Assembly (NCBI RefSeq): GCF_001767255.1
Contig: NZ_CP017639.1
Location: forward strand, 1,386,875-1,450,874
Source of the DNA: Corynebacterium sp. NML98-0116
Lineage (GTDB): Bacteria; Actinomycetota; Actinomycetes; Mycobacteriales; Mycobacteriaceae
Reading direction: 5' to 3'
DNA: 64,000 nt
The stretch's first letter is position 1, and every line of letters starts with the position of its first letter. The translations under genes and the position numbers were made by a program. Of the stretch, positions 33,582-42,307 are shown piece after piece. Below the pieces are notes generated by a model. That model was not told the origin of the DNA. It searched no databases and was given only the letters and a program-made list of their open reading frames with translations.

Positions 33582-33909
33582 CTGTCGCTTCTCCTTCAGT
33601 CAAAACGTTTGTATCCAATACTACGCTGTTTTCGGTTAGCTGACTGATAGTCGGAGCAAAGCCGTACTTTTCACCGAGTGCGGTAAGCAGGTCATCGACC
33701 TGGTCCATCCGGTAGCCACGGTGCACCACTTCAAGGTGCACGTCTCCAATGTTGCCCTCCTCAACTGCGAGCCGGTTCGCGGACTTGACGTCCTCGGTCT
33801 CCATCATGGGTGGCAGCTGTTCGCCGCGCCCAAACAGCTGGCTAAAGAGCAAGAAACCAAGCACGCAAAAAACGGCAATGGCGATAATCAGGATGATCCA
33901 AGAAAGCAT
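33553..33909 (-). CDS. DivIVA domain-containing membrane protein
   Basis: 118 residues: one N-terminal transmembrane helix (MLSWIILIIAIAVFCVLGFL), a linker, then a short DivIVA-like segment HRGYRMDQVDDLLTALGEKYG (about 64-85). The GYRMDQVD motif is the membrane/curvature-recognising element of DivIVA/Wag31-type proteins. Resembles Rv1209, with the same neighbours. Likely at the membrane, perhaps polar; function not established. The gene begins 9 bp after gpgS and its 3' end overlaps the DUF3117 gene by 29 bp. Confidence 0.8.
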   Translation of the reverse strand: MLSWIILIIAIAVFCVLGFLLFSQLFGRGEQLPPMMETEDVKSANRLAVEEGNIGDVHLEVVHRGYRMDQVDDLLTALGEKYGFAPTISQLTENSVVLDTNVLTEGEATDGSNEAAHR

Positions 33910-33918
33910 GTCATCATA

Positions 33919-34692
33919 CTAGCGTTCAGCGCTCAGAATTTCGCACCAGGGCGGCCGTTGCCTCGTCTTCTGTTCGGAACCTAGCTGTCCGGATACCAAC
34001 GCCCTGTCGAGAATTGTCGACGCCACCACGTCCGCCATCGGCCCCAGCTCCTCAAGCGGGCGGTTGCGGTGTACGCGAGTTCCAAGATCCGCTTCCGCAA
34101 TAGCATTGCGTCCATACCTGGCGAAGGTGTCGATGAGCAGCCCCGACTCAACGCCGTATCCCGCCACGAACGGCAGGCGCAGCGCTGTATCTCGCCGTAT
34201 TGCATATTCGCCGGCCAGTGGCTGACCAATATCACTCAATGCTGGGAAAAACCGTCGTAGCAAAGGCTTTGCAGTCAGTTCCGTGACACGCCCGCCGCCA
34301 GAAGGCCGCCCGTCCAGGGATCTTTTGTAACGAGCTTTCACAAGGTGGATCTCCGGGGTCTTGAAGGGCTCGATGAGTACATCAATCCACCACGGCTCGA
34401 GGGAGGTGACGTCGGCGTCGATAAACACGACGAACTCTCCGCGCGCGGCCTTCACACCGCGCCACAGTGCTTCACCCTTGCCTTCCTGCGGTTCAATCGC
34501 GCTGACCTCGCGCCAGTTCACCACACGAGCCCCCGCCCTGGCGGCAAGCGTCGCGGTGTCGTCGTGTGAATCCGAGTCGATGACCAGTACTTCCCCATCG
34601 CGCCGAACTGCATCTGCAACGCAGCAGCGTCGCACAACGTGTCCGACGGTTGCGGCCTCGTTCAGCGCCGGGATGACCACACTGACGCGCAC
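33919..34692 (-). CDS. gpgS: glucosyl-3-phosphoglycerate synthase
   Basis: 257 residues from the GTG at 34692, which overlaps the folP2 stop by one base (TAGTG). A much longer open frame to 35031 exists but lies within folP2 and has Arg-rich nonsense composition. GT81/GT2-like fold: SVVIPALNEAATVGHVV, then VIDSDSHDDT, GKGEALWRGV and the metal-binding DAD in FIDADVTS; the C-terminal part has QPLAGEYAIRR and GYGVESGLLID. It transfers glucose from UDP-glucose to 3-phosphoglycerate, first step to glucosylglycerate and, in mycobacteria, methylglucose lipopolysaccharide. Operon LOG-folP2-gpgS-DivIVA-like. Confidence 0.92.
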   Translation of the reverse strand: MRVSVVIPALNEAATVGHVVRRCCVADAVRRDGEVLVIDSDSHDDTATLAARAGARVVNWREVSAIEPQEGKGEALWRGVKAARGEFVVFIDADVTSLEPWWIDVLIEPFKTPEIHLVKARYKRSLDGRPSGGGRVTELTAKPLLRRFFPALSDIGQPLAGEYAIRRDTALRLPFVAGYGVESGLLIDTFARYGRNAIAEADLGTRVHRNRPLEELGPMADVVASTILDRALVSGQLGSEQKTRQRPPWCEILSAER

Positions 34693-35528
34693 TACGCAAG
34701 CCCCCGCACGGTATTGATCGGTGGCATATGTCCCTGGATGGCGGCGGTCATTCGGATCACGTCGAGGGTTTCGGCGACTTCGTGGACGCGAAAGGCTGCG
34801 ACACCGCGTGCGGCGGACCACGCTGTCGCTGCGAGCGTCCCTGCGACTCGCTCGCCAACTGCACGGTCGAGCGTCTCGCCGACGAAGTCTTTGTTGCTCA
34901 GCGCCATGAGCACTGGCCACCCTGTTGCGACGAGCTCGTCGACTCGGCGCAGCAACTCCAGTCCGTGGAAGGTGTTCTTGCCGAAGTCGTGCGTTGGGTC
35001 GATCATCACGAGATCTTCGGGCACGCCGCAAGCAACGGCGCGCTCGGCGAGCGCTGTGGTTTCCCGGATGACGTCGGCGACGACATCGTCGTAGTGGACG
35101 CGGTGTGGGCGTGTGCGAGGTACCGCACCGCCGGTGTGGGAGCAGACGTACCCAACGCGATGCGCTCCGGCGACCTCGACGAGCTCGGGATCGTAGCCAG
35201 CCCAGGTGTCGTTGATTAGGTCGGCACCCGCCTCGATTGCGGTCTGTGCGACGTCGGCGCGCCAGGTGTCCACGCTGATGCGTATTGACGGGTGCCGGAG
35301 GCGGATGCCCCGGATGACAGGGACGACGCGTTCGATCTCCTCTGCGGGGTCGACTTCGTCGCCGGGACCTGCTTTTACCCCGCCCACGTCGACAATCGAC
35401 GCTCCCTGCGCGATCACCGTATCGGCTCGATCCAGCGCTTGCTCTATCGCGAACGTTGCTCCTTTGTCGTAAAACGAATCTGGCGTCCGGTTGATGATCG
35501 CCATTACCTCTGCGATGCGGCCAGGCAT
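34692..35528 (-). CDS. folP2: dihydropteroate synthase homologue FolP2
   Basis: 278 residues. Pterin-binding TIM barrel: MAIINRTPDSFYDKG, DVGGVKAGPG, ISVDTWRADVA, NDTWAGYDPEL and ALSNKDFVGETLDR. The signature differs from true FolP (INVGGEST becomes VDVGGVKAG, and the K-x-D-x-G-R ending is KDFVGETL), as in mycobacterial FolP2, which lacks measurable dihydropteroate synthase activity. Tight linkage to gpgS suggests a role outside folate synthesis. It starts 3 bp after the LOG stop and ends on the gpgS start. Confidence 0.9.
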   Translation of the reverse strand: MPGRIAEVMAIINRTPDSFYDKGATFAIEQALDRADTVIAQGASIVDVGGVKAGPGDEVDPAEEIERVVPVIRGIRLRHPSIRISVDTWRADVAQTAIEAGADLINDTWAGYDPELVEVAGAHRVGYVCSHTGGAVPRTRPHRVHYDDVVADVIRETTALAERAVACGVPEDLVMIDPTHDFGKNTFHGLELLRRVDELVATGWPVLMALSNKDFVGETLDRAVGERVAGTLAATAWSAARGVAAFRVHEVAETLDVIRMTAAIQGHMPPINTVRGLA

Positions 35529-35531
35529 CTG

Positions 35532-36335
35532 TTAGACGTCCTCGTTGTGAGCATCTCGCAGGCGCGCGTCTGTCATCACCTTATGTGCGTGCACGATGTG
35601 CGCGATCGCGTCGTCGACGGAATCGGTGACGTAGAACAGGGATTCATCGCCCGGCGAGATGAGGCCGCGGCCGAGCAGCTGCTCCTCAATCCACGCAACC
35701 AGGCCGGACCAGAACTCGGTGCCCATGAGCACTATCGGGAAGTTCGTAACCTTTTGGGTTTGCACCATCACGAGCGTTTCGAACAGCTCGTCCATGGTCC
35801 CGTACCCGCCCGGCAGCGCGATGAACGCCTGCGAGTACTTCAAGAACATTGTCTTGCGCGCGAAGAAGTAGCGGAAGTTCAGGCCGAGGTCGACCCAATC
35901 GTTAAGCGTTTGTTCGAACGGCAACTCAATGCCGAGCCCCACCGAGATGCCGTCGGCATCGTGGGCACCGCGGTTCGGCCCCTCCATCAAGCCTGGACCG
36001 CCACCAGTGATGACCGCGTATCCCGCCTCGACGAGCGCCTTGCCTACCTCGCATGACAGCGCATACTCTTCCGTGCCTTCGTTGAGGCGCGCGGAGCCAA
36101 ACACAGTGACCGCCTTCGGCAAGTCGCTCAGTGCGTCGAAGCCTGCGACAAACTCAGACTGGATTCGCATCACACGCCACGGGTCCGCGTGTTTCCAGTC
36201 GTGGTCGCTGTAGCCCAAGGACTCCAGGAGGCGACGGTCGTGCGTCGTCGGCTGTTCGGTGTCTTCGCTTCGCAGCATGATTGGGCCGCGCAGTTTTCGC
36301 TCCTTGTCCGGTCGCGGTGACTTGTGAGGTGCCAT
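35532..36335 (-). CDS. LOG-family (TIGR00730) Rossmann-fold protein
   Basis: 267 residues from the ATG at 36335, with GGAAGGA upstream; an earlier in-frame ATG at 36353 is less well placed. Motifs VTVFGSARL, ITGGGPGLMEGPNRGA and PGGYGTMDELFE define the LOG family, cytokinin riboside 5'-monophosphate phosphoribohydrolases. The M. tuberculosis homologue Rv1205 makes cytokinins in proteasome-linked studies. An N-terminal 30-residue basic extension and a 60-residue lead precede the core. First gene of the LOG-folP2-gpgS-DivIVA-like-DUF3117 series. Confidence 0.9.
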   Translation of the reverse strand: MAPHKSPRPDKERKLRGPIMLRSEDTEQPTTHDRRLLESLGYSDHDWKHADPWRVMRIQSEFVAGFDALSDLPKAVTVFGSARLNEGTEEYALSCEVGKALVEAGYAVITGGGPGLMEGPNRGAHDADGISVGLGIELPFEQTLNDWVDLGLNFRYFFARKTMFLKYSQAFIALPGGYGTMDELFETLVMVQTQKVTNFPIVLMGTEFWSGLVAWIEEQLLGRGLISPGDESLFYVTDSVDDAIAHIVHAHKVMTDARLRDAHNEDV

Positions 36336-36446
36336 GGGTCCTTCCTTCCTCAAAACACGTTGAGTTCGACTCTGCCAAAAACTTATATGCTAGGCCAACC
36401 CCTCCCCCGCTTGTCGTCCGAGTCCGGCCCTTTGTGACTGTGCGTT

Positions 36447-36452
36447 TAAGAT
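36447..36452 (+). promoter_or_regulatory. -10 hexamer of a leaderless transcript for the DapD-like gene
   Basis: TAAGAT ends 7 nt before the ATG at 36460. The in-frame ATG at 36451 is within the hexamer. Confidence 0.45.
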
Positions 36453-36459
36453 GACAAGC

Positions 36460-37389
36460 ATGTTACAAGGAGCGCAGGCCACAGGTATTGCCAATATTTC
36501 GCTGGACGGTACGGTACTCGACACCTGGTACCCTTCCCCTTCACTTATCGACGACCCCTCCGGCCTCACTTCCGGATCCCGCAGAGTCAGCGCGCACGAA
36601 CTTGGGGACGCATTCCTCAGCCTGGTGGGCATGGACTCGGACCGGCTCGTCGAGCACGTGCCGGTGCGCACCACAATCGCGGACCTGTCCCAACCCCCTG
36701 TGGATGCCCACGACGTATATCTTCGGCTCCACCTGCTCTCCCACCGCCTGGTGCGCCCCTTCGAAGTCAACATGGAAGACTGCCTCGAACACCTCGAGCC
36801 GGTGGTATGGACGAATAAGGGTCCATGCTTGGCGGATAACTTCGAATTCGTGCGAACTCGCCTGCGTAGCAGGGGCAACATCCACGTCTACGGCATCGAG
36901 CGGCTTCCCCGCATGGTCGACTACGTGGTGCCGACTGGGGTCTCAATTTCTGAGGCGGAGCGCGTCCGCCTCGGGGCCTACTTGGCTCCGGGAACGTCCG
37001 TGATCCGTGAGGGCTACGTCTCGCACAACTCCGGCGCTCTTGGACCGGCAAAGATTGAGGGGCGACTCTCCTCCGCTGTCACGGTTGGTGAAGGTACCGA
37101 GGTGGCGTTGTCGGCGGTGCTGATGGCTGCGCGCGGCAGCGGACATAACCGAATCCCGCTACGAGTCGGACGCAATTGCACGCTTCACCCCGCATCGGGT
37201 GTAATCGGGGTGGATCTCGGGGACAACTGTGAGATCGGTGTCAATGTGATGCTGGAGCCGTCGACAATTATCTACGACACAAGAAATGAGACACATATTC
37301 CAGCAAGTGAGATTGCTGGTCAGAGTGATATCAGCATCCACCAAGAGCCGGCAAGCACCACGCCCGTACTGCGCGCGCGAAGCAGCTAA
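36460..37389 (+). CDS. dapD: tetrahydrodipicolinate N-succinyltransferase (DapD) paralogue
   Basis: 309 residues from the ATG at 36460, fixed by the -10 position. N-terminal GIANISLDGTVLDTWYPSP and VYLRLHLLSHRLVRP with VVWTNKGPC match actinobacterial DapD, and RMVDYVVPTGVSISEAERVRLGAYL begins the left-handed beta-helix. After ALGPAKIEGRLSSAVTVGEGTEV the conserved GGGASIMGTLSGGG of true DapD is replaced by ALSAVLMAARGSGHN, so the active site differs. C. glutamicum also carries a second dapD-like gene here. DapD makes N-succinyl-2-amino-6-oxopimelate for lysine and meso-diaminopimelate; whether this copy does is uncertain. Confidence 0.82.
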   Translation: MLQGAQATGIANISLDGTVLDTWYPSPSLIDDPSGLTSGSRRVSAHELGDAFLSLVGMDSDRLVEHVPVRTTIADLSQPPVDAHDVYLRLHLLSHRLVRPFEVNMEDCLEHLEPVVWTNKGPCLADNFEFVRTRLRSRGNIHVYGIERLPRMVDYVVPTGVSISEAERVRLGAYLAPGTSVIREGYVSHNSGALGPAKIEGRLSSAVTVGEGTEVALSAVLMAARGSGHNRIPLRVGRNCTLHPASGVIGVDLGDNCEIGVNVMLEPSTIIYDTRNETHIPASEIAGQSDISIHQEPASTTPVLRARSS

Positions 37390-37482
37390 CGCTCTACTTT
37401 TACGGGCCGAATTCGCAGTGCACGGGGCGACACAACTGCGAATGATAGGCATGAAAGTACATGAGTGTTTAAGGTAATTGCC

Positions 37483-38913
37483 ATGTCTTTGAAAGCTTCA
37501 CCGGTTGTTACCCCAACTCGGGCGTCGACATCGTTACAGCGCGGACTGAAGACCCGGCACCTGACCATGATGGGCCTCGGCTCAGCAATTGGCGCCGGGC
37601 TCTTCCTTGGCACTGGTGTGGGTATCGCCGCAGCAGGCCCCGCTGTCATCATTGCGTACATGATCGCTGGCGCAATCACCGTGTGCATCATGCAGATGCT
37701 CGCGGAGATGGTTGCCGCGCGCCCTTCTTCGGGCACGTTTTCTACCTACGCGGAACAGGCCTTCGGTCCGTGGGCAGGCTTTGCCATCGGCTGGCTCTAC
37801 TGGTTCATGATGATCATGATCATGGCCGTCGAGATCACCGGCGCTTCCGCCATCATCGCATCATGGCTCGCGGTGTCTCCGTGGATCCCGGCGCTGACAG
37901 CGATTGTTATCTTCACGGCGATTAACTTCGCCGCAGTGCGAAACCTCGGCGAATTCGAGTTCTGGTTTGCCCTGATTAAGGTCACCGTGATTTGTCTCTT
38001 CCTCGCCCTCGGCGTGGCGTTGTGGCTGGGGCTCCTGCCGGGAACGTCGTTCGTCGGCACAACGAACATTGCCGAGTTCGGGTTCATGCCGAACGGCTGG
38101 GGTGGCGTCGCCACGGCACTGCTCGCAGTTGCGTTCGCATTCGGCGGTATTGAGCTGGTCACCATCGCGGCGGCCGAATCCGAAGACCCCGAGGTTGCCG
38201 TGCACTCCGCGATCCGCTCCATCATCTGGAGAATCGGCATCTTCTACATCGGATCCGTGTTGCTCATCGTCTTGCTGCTGCCATACGAAGACATCGGTGG
38301 GGCGAACGACGCTTCCGAGTCCCCGTTTACCGCCGTGCTGCACTTGGCAAACATTCCGGGCGCGGTAGGCATTATGGAAGCCGTCATCGTCATCGCGCTG
38401 CTCTCCGCGTGCAACACACAGATCTACGGTTCTTCCAGGTTCCTCCACAACCTGGCCCTGCGCGGCGACGCCCCCGAGGCTTTCGCACGCACCGACCACC
38501 GCGGCGTACCGATGCGCGCCGTCGTGCTCTCCGTGTTCTTCGGCTTCGTAGCTGTCGCACTACAGTACTGGAATCCCCCTGGGCTGCTCGCATTCCTGCT
38601 CAACGCGGTAGGCGGCTGCCTGATCGTGTTGTGGTTCGCCATCACATTCTCGTTCATGCGCATTCACCCGCAGCTAGTGAAGCGCAACGAGATCACGCAC
38701 GTTCGCATGTGGGCTCCAGGAGTCTTGCCGTGGGCAACGGTTGTACTGGCGGGAGCCATCGTGGTGCTCATGCTGACCAACCCTGACGGCCGCTTCCAAA
38801 TGTTCGCGGTAGCAGTCGTCGTGGGCATCATTTCAATCGCTGGTGTCCTCTGGACCCGCACCGACACTTTCCAACAACGCGCTAAGGACGCCGCCGAGAG
38901 GAACATCCGATGA
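37483..38913 (+). CDS. amino-acid permease, APC superfamily (AAT family), copy 1
   Basis: 476 residues from the ATG at 37483 (AAGG 8 nt upstream; an earlier in-frame start at 37465 has none). Twelve transmembrane helices with LTMMGLGSAIGAGLFLGTGVGI, LAEMVAARPSSGTFSTYAEQ and AFAFGGIELVTIAAAESEDP. A proton-coupled importer; substrate not readable (relatives of this subtype take GABA, D-Ala/D-Ser/Gly or aromatic residues). Its stop overlaps the start of a close paralogue by 4 nt (ATGA), so both come from one mRNA. Confidence 0.85.
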   Translation: MSLKASPVVTPTRASTSLQRGLKTRHLTMMGLGSAIGAGLFLGTGVGIAAAGPAVIIAYMIAGAITVCIMQMLAEMVAARPSSGTFSTYAEQAFGPWAGFAIGWLYWFMMIMIMAVEITGASAIIASWLAVSPWIPALTAIVIFTAINFAAVRNLGEFEFWFALIKVTVICLFLALGVALWLGLLPGTSFVGTTNIAEFGFMPNGWGGVATALLAVAFAFGGIELVTIAAAESEDPEVAVHSAIRSIIWRIGIFYIGSVLLIVLLLPYEDIGGANDASESPFTAVLHLANIPGAVGIMEAVIVIALLSACNTQIYGSSRFLHNLALRGDAPEAFARTDHRGVPMRAVVLSVFFGFVAVALQYWNPPGLLAFLLNAVGGCLIVLWFAITFSFMRIHPQLVKRNEITHVRMWAPGVLPWATVVLAGAIVVLMLTNPDGRFQMFAVAVVVGIISIAGVLWTRTDTFQQRAKDAAERNIR

Positions 38914-40280
38914 CAACTCAACGCAACACTGAATCCGACGACGCCACGCTGGGCACCGGCCTCAAATCGCGTCACCTGACCCTGATGGGTCTGGGCATGG
39001 CGGTAGGCGCCGGTCTCTTCCTCGGAGTAGGCGTCGGCATCCGGGCCGCAGGCCCCGCCATCTTGGTCGCATACGCGATCGCAGGCCTGATTGTTATCTC
39101 GGTTATGCGCATGCTCGGCGAGATGGCTGCAGCCCGCCCGTCTTCCGGCTCGTTCGCGACGTACGGGCGCCAGGCGTTCGGCCACTGGGCCGGCTTCCTG
39201 TTGGGCTGGCTCTACTGGTTCCTCCTCATCATGGTTGGTGGCGCCGAGATCACCGGCGCAGCCGCAATTATGTCTGGCTGGTTTGGCGTCCCCCAATGGG
39301 TTCCAGCGCTGGTCACAGTGGTATTCTTCGCTGTCATCAACCTCGCGCAGGTGAAAGGCTTTGGCGAGTTTGAGTACTGGTTCGCCATGATTAAGGTCGC
39401 CGTCATTATCCTCTTCTTGGCCATCGGCGCCGCGCTCTTCCTCGGCATCCTCCCCGGCCACGACTTCGTCGGCCTGGACAACGTCCGGGAGTCGGGCTTC
39501 ATGCCGAACGGCTTCGCCGGCGTCGCCGCTGGGCTGCTCGCCGTGGCGTTCGCCTTCGGCGGTATCGAGGTTGTCACCATCGCGGCGGCAGAGTCGGAGA
39601 ACCCCGCACAGGCCGTCAAGCGCGCGGTCAACTCCATTATCTGGCGCATCGCGCTCTTCTACATCGGAAGCATCATCGTCATCATCTTGCTGATCCCATA
39701 TGCTCAAATCGACGGTGCCGACTCCGCAGCAGATTCACCATTTACCCAGGTGCTCAGCATGGCAAACATCCCAGGCGTGGTCGGGTTCATGGAGGCCGTC
39801 ATCGTGCTGGCGTTGCTCTCCGCGTTCAATGCCCAGATTTACGGCACGTCTCGCCTCGCCTACCAACAGGCGCTCGAAGGCGACGCGCCGCGCTGGCTTC
39901 GCGCCACGAACAAGAACGCCGTCCCAATGAACTCCGTATTGGTGTCGATGTTCTTCGCCTTCGCCGCAGTCGGCTTGCAGTGGTGGAACCCACCAGGGCT
40001 GCTCGACTTCCTCATGAACGCCGTCGGTGGCTGCCTCATGGTCACGTGGGTAATGATCACGCTGAGCTACATCCGACTGCACCCGCAGATCAAGAACTCC
40101 GCAGTGCAGGTACGCGGAGCGACCTGGGTTCCGTGGGCAACGCTGATTGCCCTCGTGGGACTCACCATCCTCATGCTTTTCGACGCCTCCACCAGAGGCC
40201 AAATTATCGCGGTCCTCATCGTCTCCGCGGTATTGATCGGCGCATCTTTCCTGGTGCGCCCATCCAAGGAAAGCGTCTAA
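38910..40280 (+). CDS. amino-acid permease, APC superfamily (AAT family), copy 2
   Basis: 456 residues. Nearly every helix corresponds to the upstream paralogue: LTLMGLGMAVGAGLFLGVGVGI, MLGEMAAARPSSGSFATYGRQ, GWLYWFLLIM, AFAFGGIEVVTIAAAESENP. The pair looks like a tandem duplication that has since diverged. The ATG overlaps the stop of copy 1, so translation is coupled. A hairpin with a T-rich tail lies in the convergent gtrA-type gene just beyond the stop. Confidence 0.85.
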   Translation: MTTQRNTESDDATLGTGLKSRHLTLMGLGMAVGAGLFLGVGVGIRAAGPAILVAYAIAGLIVISVMRMLGEMAAARPSSGSFATYGRQAFGHWAGFLLGWLYWFLLIMVGGAEITGAAAIMSGWFGVPQWVPALVTVVFFAVINLAQVKGFGEFEYWFAMIKVAVIILFLAIGAALFLGILPGHDFVGLDNVRESGFMPNGFAGVAAGLLAVAFAFGGIEVVTIAAAESENPAQAVKRAVNSIIWRIALFYIGSIIVIILLIPYAQIDGADSAADSPFTQVLSMANIPGVVGFMEAVIVLALLSAFNAQIYGTSRLAYQQALEGDAPRWLRATNKNAVPMNSVLVSMFFAFAAVGLQWWNPPGLLDFLMNAVGGCLMVTWVMITLSYIRLHPQIKNSAVQVRGATWVPWATLIALVGLTILMLFDASTRGQIIAVLIVSAVLIGASFLVRPSKESV

Positions 40281-40293
40281 CGGGCAAGCACAA

Positions 40294-40857
40294 CTAGGAA
40301 GACGCGGACGTTTTCGGAGCTGTTTTCGGCTTCGAAAACGTCCAAATTTTATTAATGATGTAGTTCACCGGTGTCGCGATCAGCGTCGCCAGGCCCTGCG
40401 ACCAGTAGGACTTCGTGCGAAGACCGGTGGAGTCGTCGAAAATGCTGTCCGGCAAACCAATTGGGGAGTTCGGGTTCATAAACAACGTCAAGAACACCAG
40501 CGAAACAACGAATGCCATCACGCCGGTGGTGAGGAACGGGAAAAACCCGCGGATCCACGAACGCCGCTGCGGGCCCCGGAAGGTCCACGACCTGTTGAGC
40601 TGGTAGTTCCATGTGTTCGCCACGAGAAACGCCACGGTAGCAAGCACGTGATACCAGCGGACGTTAAAGCGGGTGCCGAAAAGGTTGAAGAAGATGTCGC
40701 CCTCATGCAGATTGAAGCCGACTTCGATCGCTTTCTTGGTGAGGTAGAACACCAAAAGATTGACCAGGACGCCGGAGCCTCCCACAATGCCGAAGCGCAA
40801 AAACTCGCGCAGGCTTCGAAGCGCACGCATCCCACGATGCTCTGTTGGAGTGGTCAC
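40294..40857 (-). CDS. GtrA-family membrane protein
   Basis: 187 residues, GTG start. Four transmembrane helices with the GtrA signature FLRFGIVGGSGVLVNLLVFY in helix 1 and ATVAFLVANTWNYQLNRSWTF in helix 2. Family members are thought to flip polyprenyl-linked sugars or support cell-wall arabinogalactan/teichoic-acid glycosylation. Starts 3 bp after the dapC stop, so it is in the dapC transcript. The convergent permease transcript ends within its 3' part. Confidence 0.85.
   Translation of the reverse strand: MTTPTEHRGMRALRSLREFLRFGIVGGSGVLVNLLVFYLTKKAIEVGFNLHEGDIFFNLFGTRFNVRWYHVLATVAFLVANTWNYQLNRSWTFRGPQRRSWIRGFFPFLTTGVMAFVVSLVFLTLFMNPNSPIGLPDSIFDDSTGLRTKSYWSQGLATLIATPVNYIINKIWTFSKPKTAPKTSASS
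40306..40350 (+). terminator. terminator of the permease pair, inside the 3' end of the GtrA-type gene
   Basis: GGACGTTTTCG and CGAAAACGTCC form a perfect 11-bp stem with a 16-nt loop, followed by AAATTTTATT on the plus strand. It begins 26 bp after the permease stop and is coding on the other strand. Confidence 0.65.
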
Positions 40858-40860
40858 GTG

Positions 40861-41967
40861 TTACTCCGAGAGTCGCTGTGCGGCCTCAGCGATGGCCTCG
40901 TCGGAAGCCGTGAGGCCAACTCGAACATGCTGCGAGCCGCCAGGGCCGTAAAAGTCCCCTGGCGCAACGAGGATTCCACGCTGCGCGAACCAGTCGAGCG
41001 TCTGGCGGGCATCTGCGCCTTCCCTGCGTGTCCACAGGTACAGCCCGGCCTCGGAATGCTCAACGCTGCACCCTGCCGCGAGCAGCGCGCGCAAGAGTGT
41101 CACCCGACGGTTGGCGTAGCGAAGCCGCTGGAGTGTTTCGTGCTGATCGTCGCGGAGTGCAGCCAGCGTTGCTGCTTGGATTGGTCCTGGCACCATCATT
41201 CCGGTGTGCTTGCGCAACAGCAGAAGTTCTTGCACCAGCTTCTCGTCACCAGCGATGAAACCGACTCTGTAGGAGGCCATATTCGATGTCTTTGACAGCG
41301 AATGCAAGACCAAGAGGTTGGTGTTGTCACCACCGCTGACCGCCGGGTCAAGCAAAGATACTGGCGCACGCTCTTCGTCCCACGCCAGACCCATATAGCA
41401 CTCATCTGAAACGATGATCGCGCCGGTGTCCCGCGCGTAGTCAACCCATACGCGCATCTCCTCTGCGGAGAGGACGCGACCGGTTGGGTTGCTCGGGGTG
41501 TTTAAGAATACTAGGGACGCACCATCGACTGGAACGTCAGATCGCACGACCTTGCATCCCGCTATGATCGCGGCCACCTCGTAGGTTGGGTACGCGATCT
41601 CCGGGATCACCACTATGCCACCGCGCAGGTTGAGCAGGGTTGGAAGCCACGCGACAGCCTCCTTTGTGCCGATGACGGGAAGCACAGCGTCTGTGTGCAG
41701 GTCCTGAATGTTGTATCGGCGCTCCAGCGAGTCGGCAATCGCTTGGCGTAGTTCCGCCGACCCCTGCGTCGGCGGGTAGCCAGGCGCAGCGGCATGCTCA
41801 GCCAGGGCAAGCTGGATGGAAGGGTCGACTGAATCTACCGGTGTCCCGACCGAGAGGTCAATGAGTCCGCCGGGATAGCTGGCTGCCTTCTGCTTGACAT
41901 CGAGGATGGTATCCCAAGGGAACTCCGGTAACTGCTCCCCTAAGCCGGCGCGATAGTGCGTGCTCAT
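40861..41967 (-). CDS. dapC: N-succinyldiaminopimelate aminotransferase DapC
   Basis: 368 residues. Class I/II aminotransferase: LSVGTPVDSVDP at the N terminus, FLNTPSNPTGRVLS, SDECYMGLAWD, then the PLP lysine in HSLSKTSNMASYRVGF and a C-terminal GLYLWTR. Converts N-succinyl-2-amino-6-oxopimelate to N-succinyl-LL-diaminopimelate in lysine/diaminopimelate synthesis. Order fdxC-dapC matches Rv1177-Rv1178 and C. glutamicum; it starts 6 bp after the ferredoxin gene. Confidence 0.93.
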   Translation of the reverse strand: MSTHYRAGLGEQLPEFPWDTILDVKQKAASYPGGLIDLSVGTPVDSVDPSIQLALAEHAAAPGYPPTQGSAELRQAIADSLERRYNIQDLHTDAVLPVIGTKEAVAWLPTLLNLRGGIVVIPEIAYPTYEVAAIIAGCKVVRSDVPVDGASLVFLNTPSNPTGRVLSAEEMRVWVDYARDTGAIIVSDECYMGLAWDEERAPVSLLDPAVSGGDNTNLLVLHSLSKTSNMASYRVGFIAGDEKLVQELLLLRKHTGMMVPGPIQAATLAALRDDQHETLQRLRYANRRVTLLRALLAAGCSVEHSEAGLYLWTRREGADARQTLDWFAQRGILVAPGDFYGPGGSQHVRVGLTASDEAIAEAAQRLSE

Positions 41968-41973
41968 GCAGGT

Positions 41974-42300
41974 TTAACCGTCCTGGTTCTGCGGTGGCAG
42001 CGCCTCCACGAATGGGTGGTCGAAATCCTGTGGTCCAAGCTTTGTCGCCCCGCCTGGCGATCCGAGCTCGTCGAAAAAGCCGACGTTTGCGTCGTAGTAC
42101 TCGGCCCATTCCTCCGGGGTGTCATCCTCGTAAAAGATGGCCTCTACCGGGCAAGCTGGCTCACATGCACCGCAGTCGACGCACTCGTCTGGGTGAATGT
42201 AGAGCATGCGCTTGCCCTCATAGATGCAGTCGACTGGGCATTCTTCGACGCAGCTGCGGTCCATTACGTCCACGCATGGTTGAGCAATCACATAAGTCAT
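41974..42300 (-). CDS. fdxC: 7Fe/8Fe-type ferredoxin
   Basis: 108 residues from the ATG at 42300 ([17 protein letters not shown]), the normal start of actinobacterial FdxC; the frame runs on to 42360 inside the preceding gene. Cysteines 9, 17, 21, 25, 40, 43, 46 and 50 give the [3Fe-4S]/[4Fe-4S] pattern: CVEECPVDC and [14 protein letters not shown]-terminal extension (about 60-108) is family-typical. Cytoplasmic electron carrier. CATACT ends 7 nt before the start, pointing to its own leaderless transcript, although it lies directly behind the mshB cluster. Confidence 0.95.
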   Translation of the reverse strand: MTYVIAQPCVDVMDRSCVEECPVDCIYEGKRMLYIHPDECVDCGACEPACPVEAIFYEDDTPEEWAEYYDANVGFFDELGSPGGATKLGPQDFDHPFVEALPPQNQDG

Positions 42301-42307
42301 GCGTTCC

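Noticed and set aside
33919..35031. 370-residue frame suggesting an extended GpgS N terminus
   Set aside because: The extra part is Arg-rich antisense-like sequence in the folP2 region; the GTG at 34692 overlapping the folP2 stop gives a normal GpgS length.
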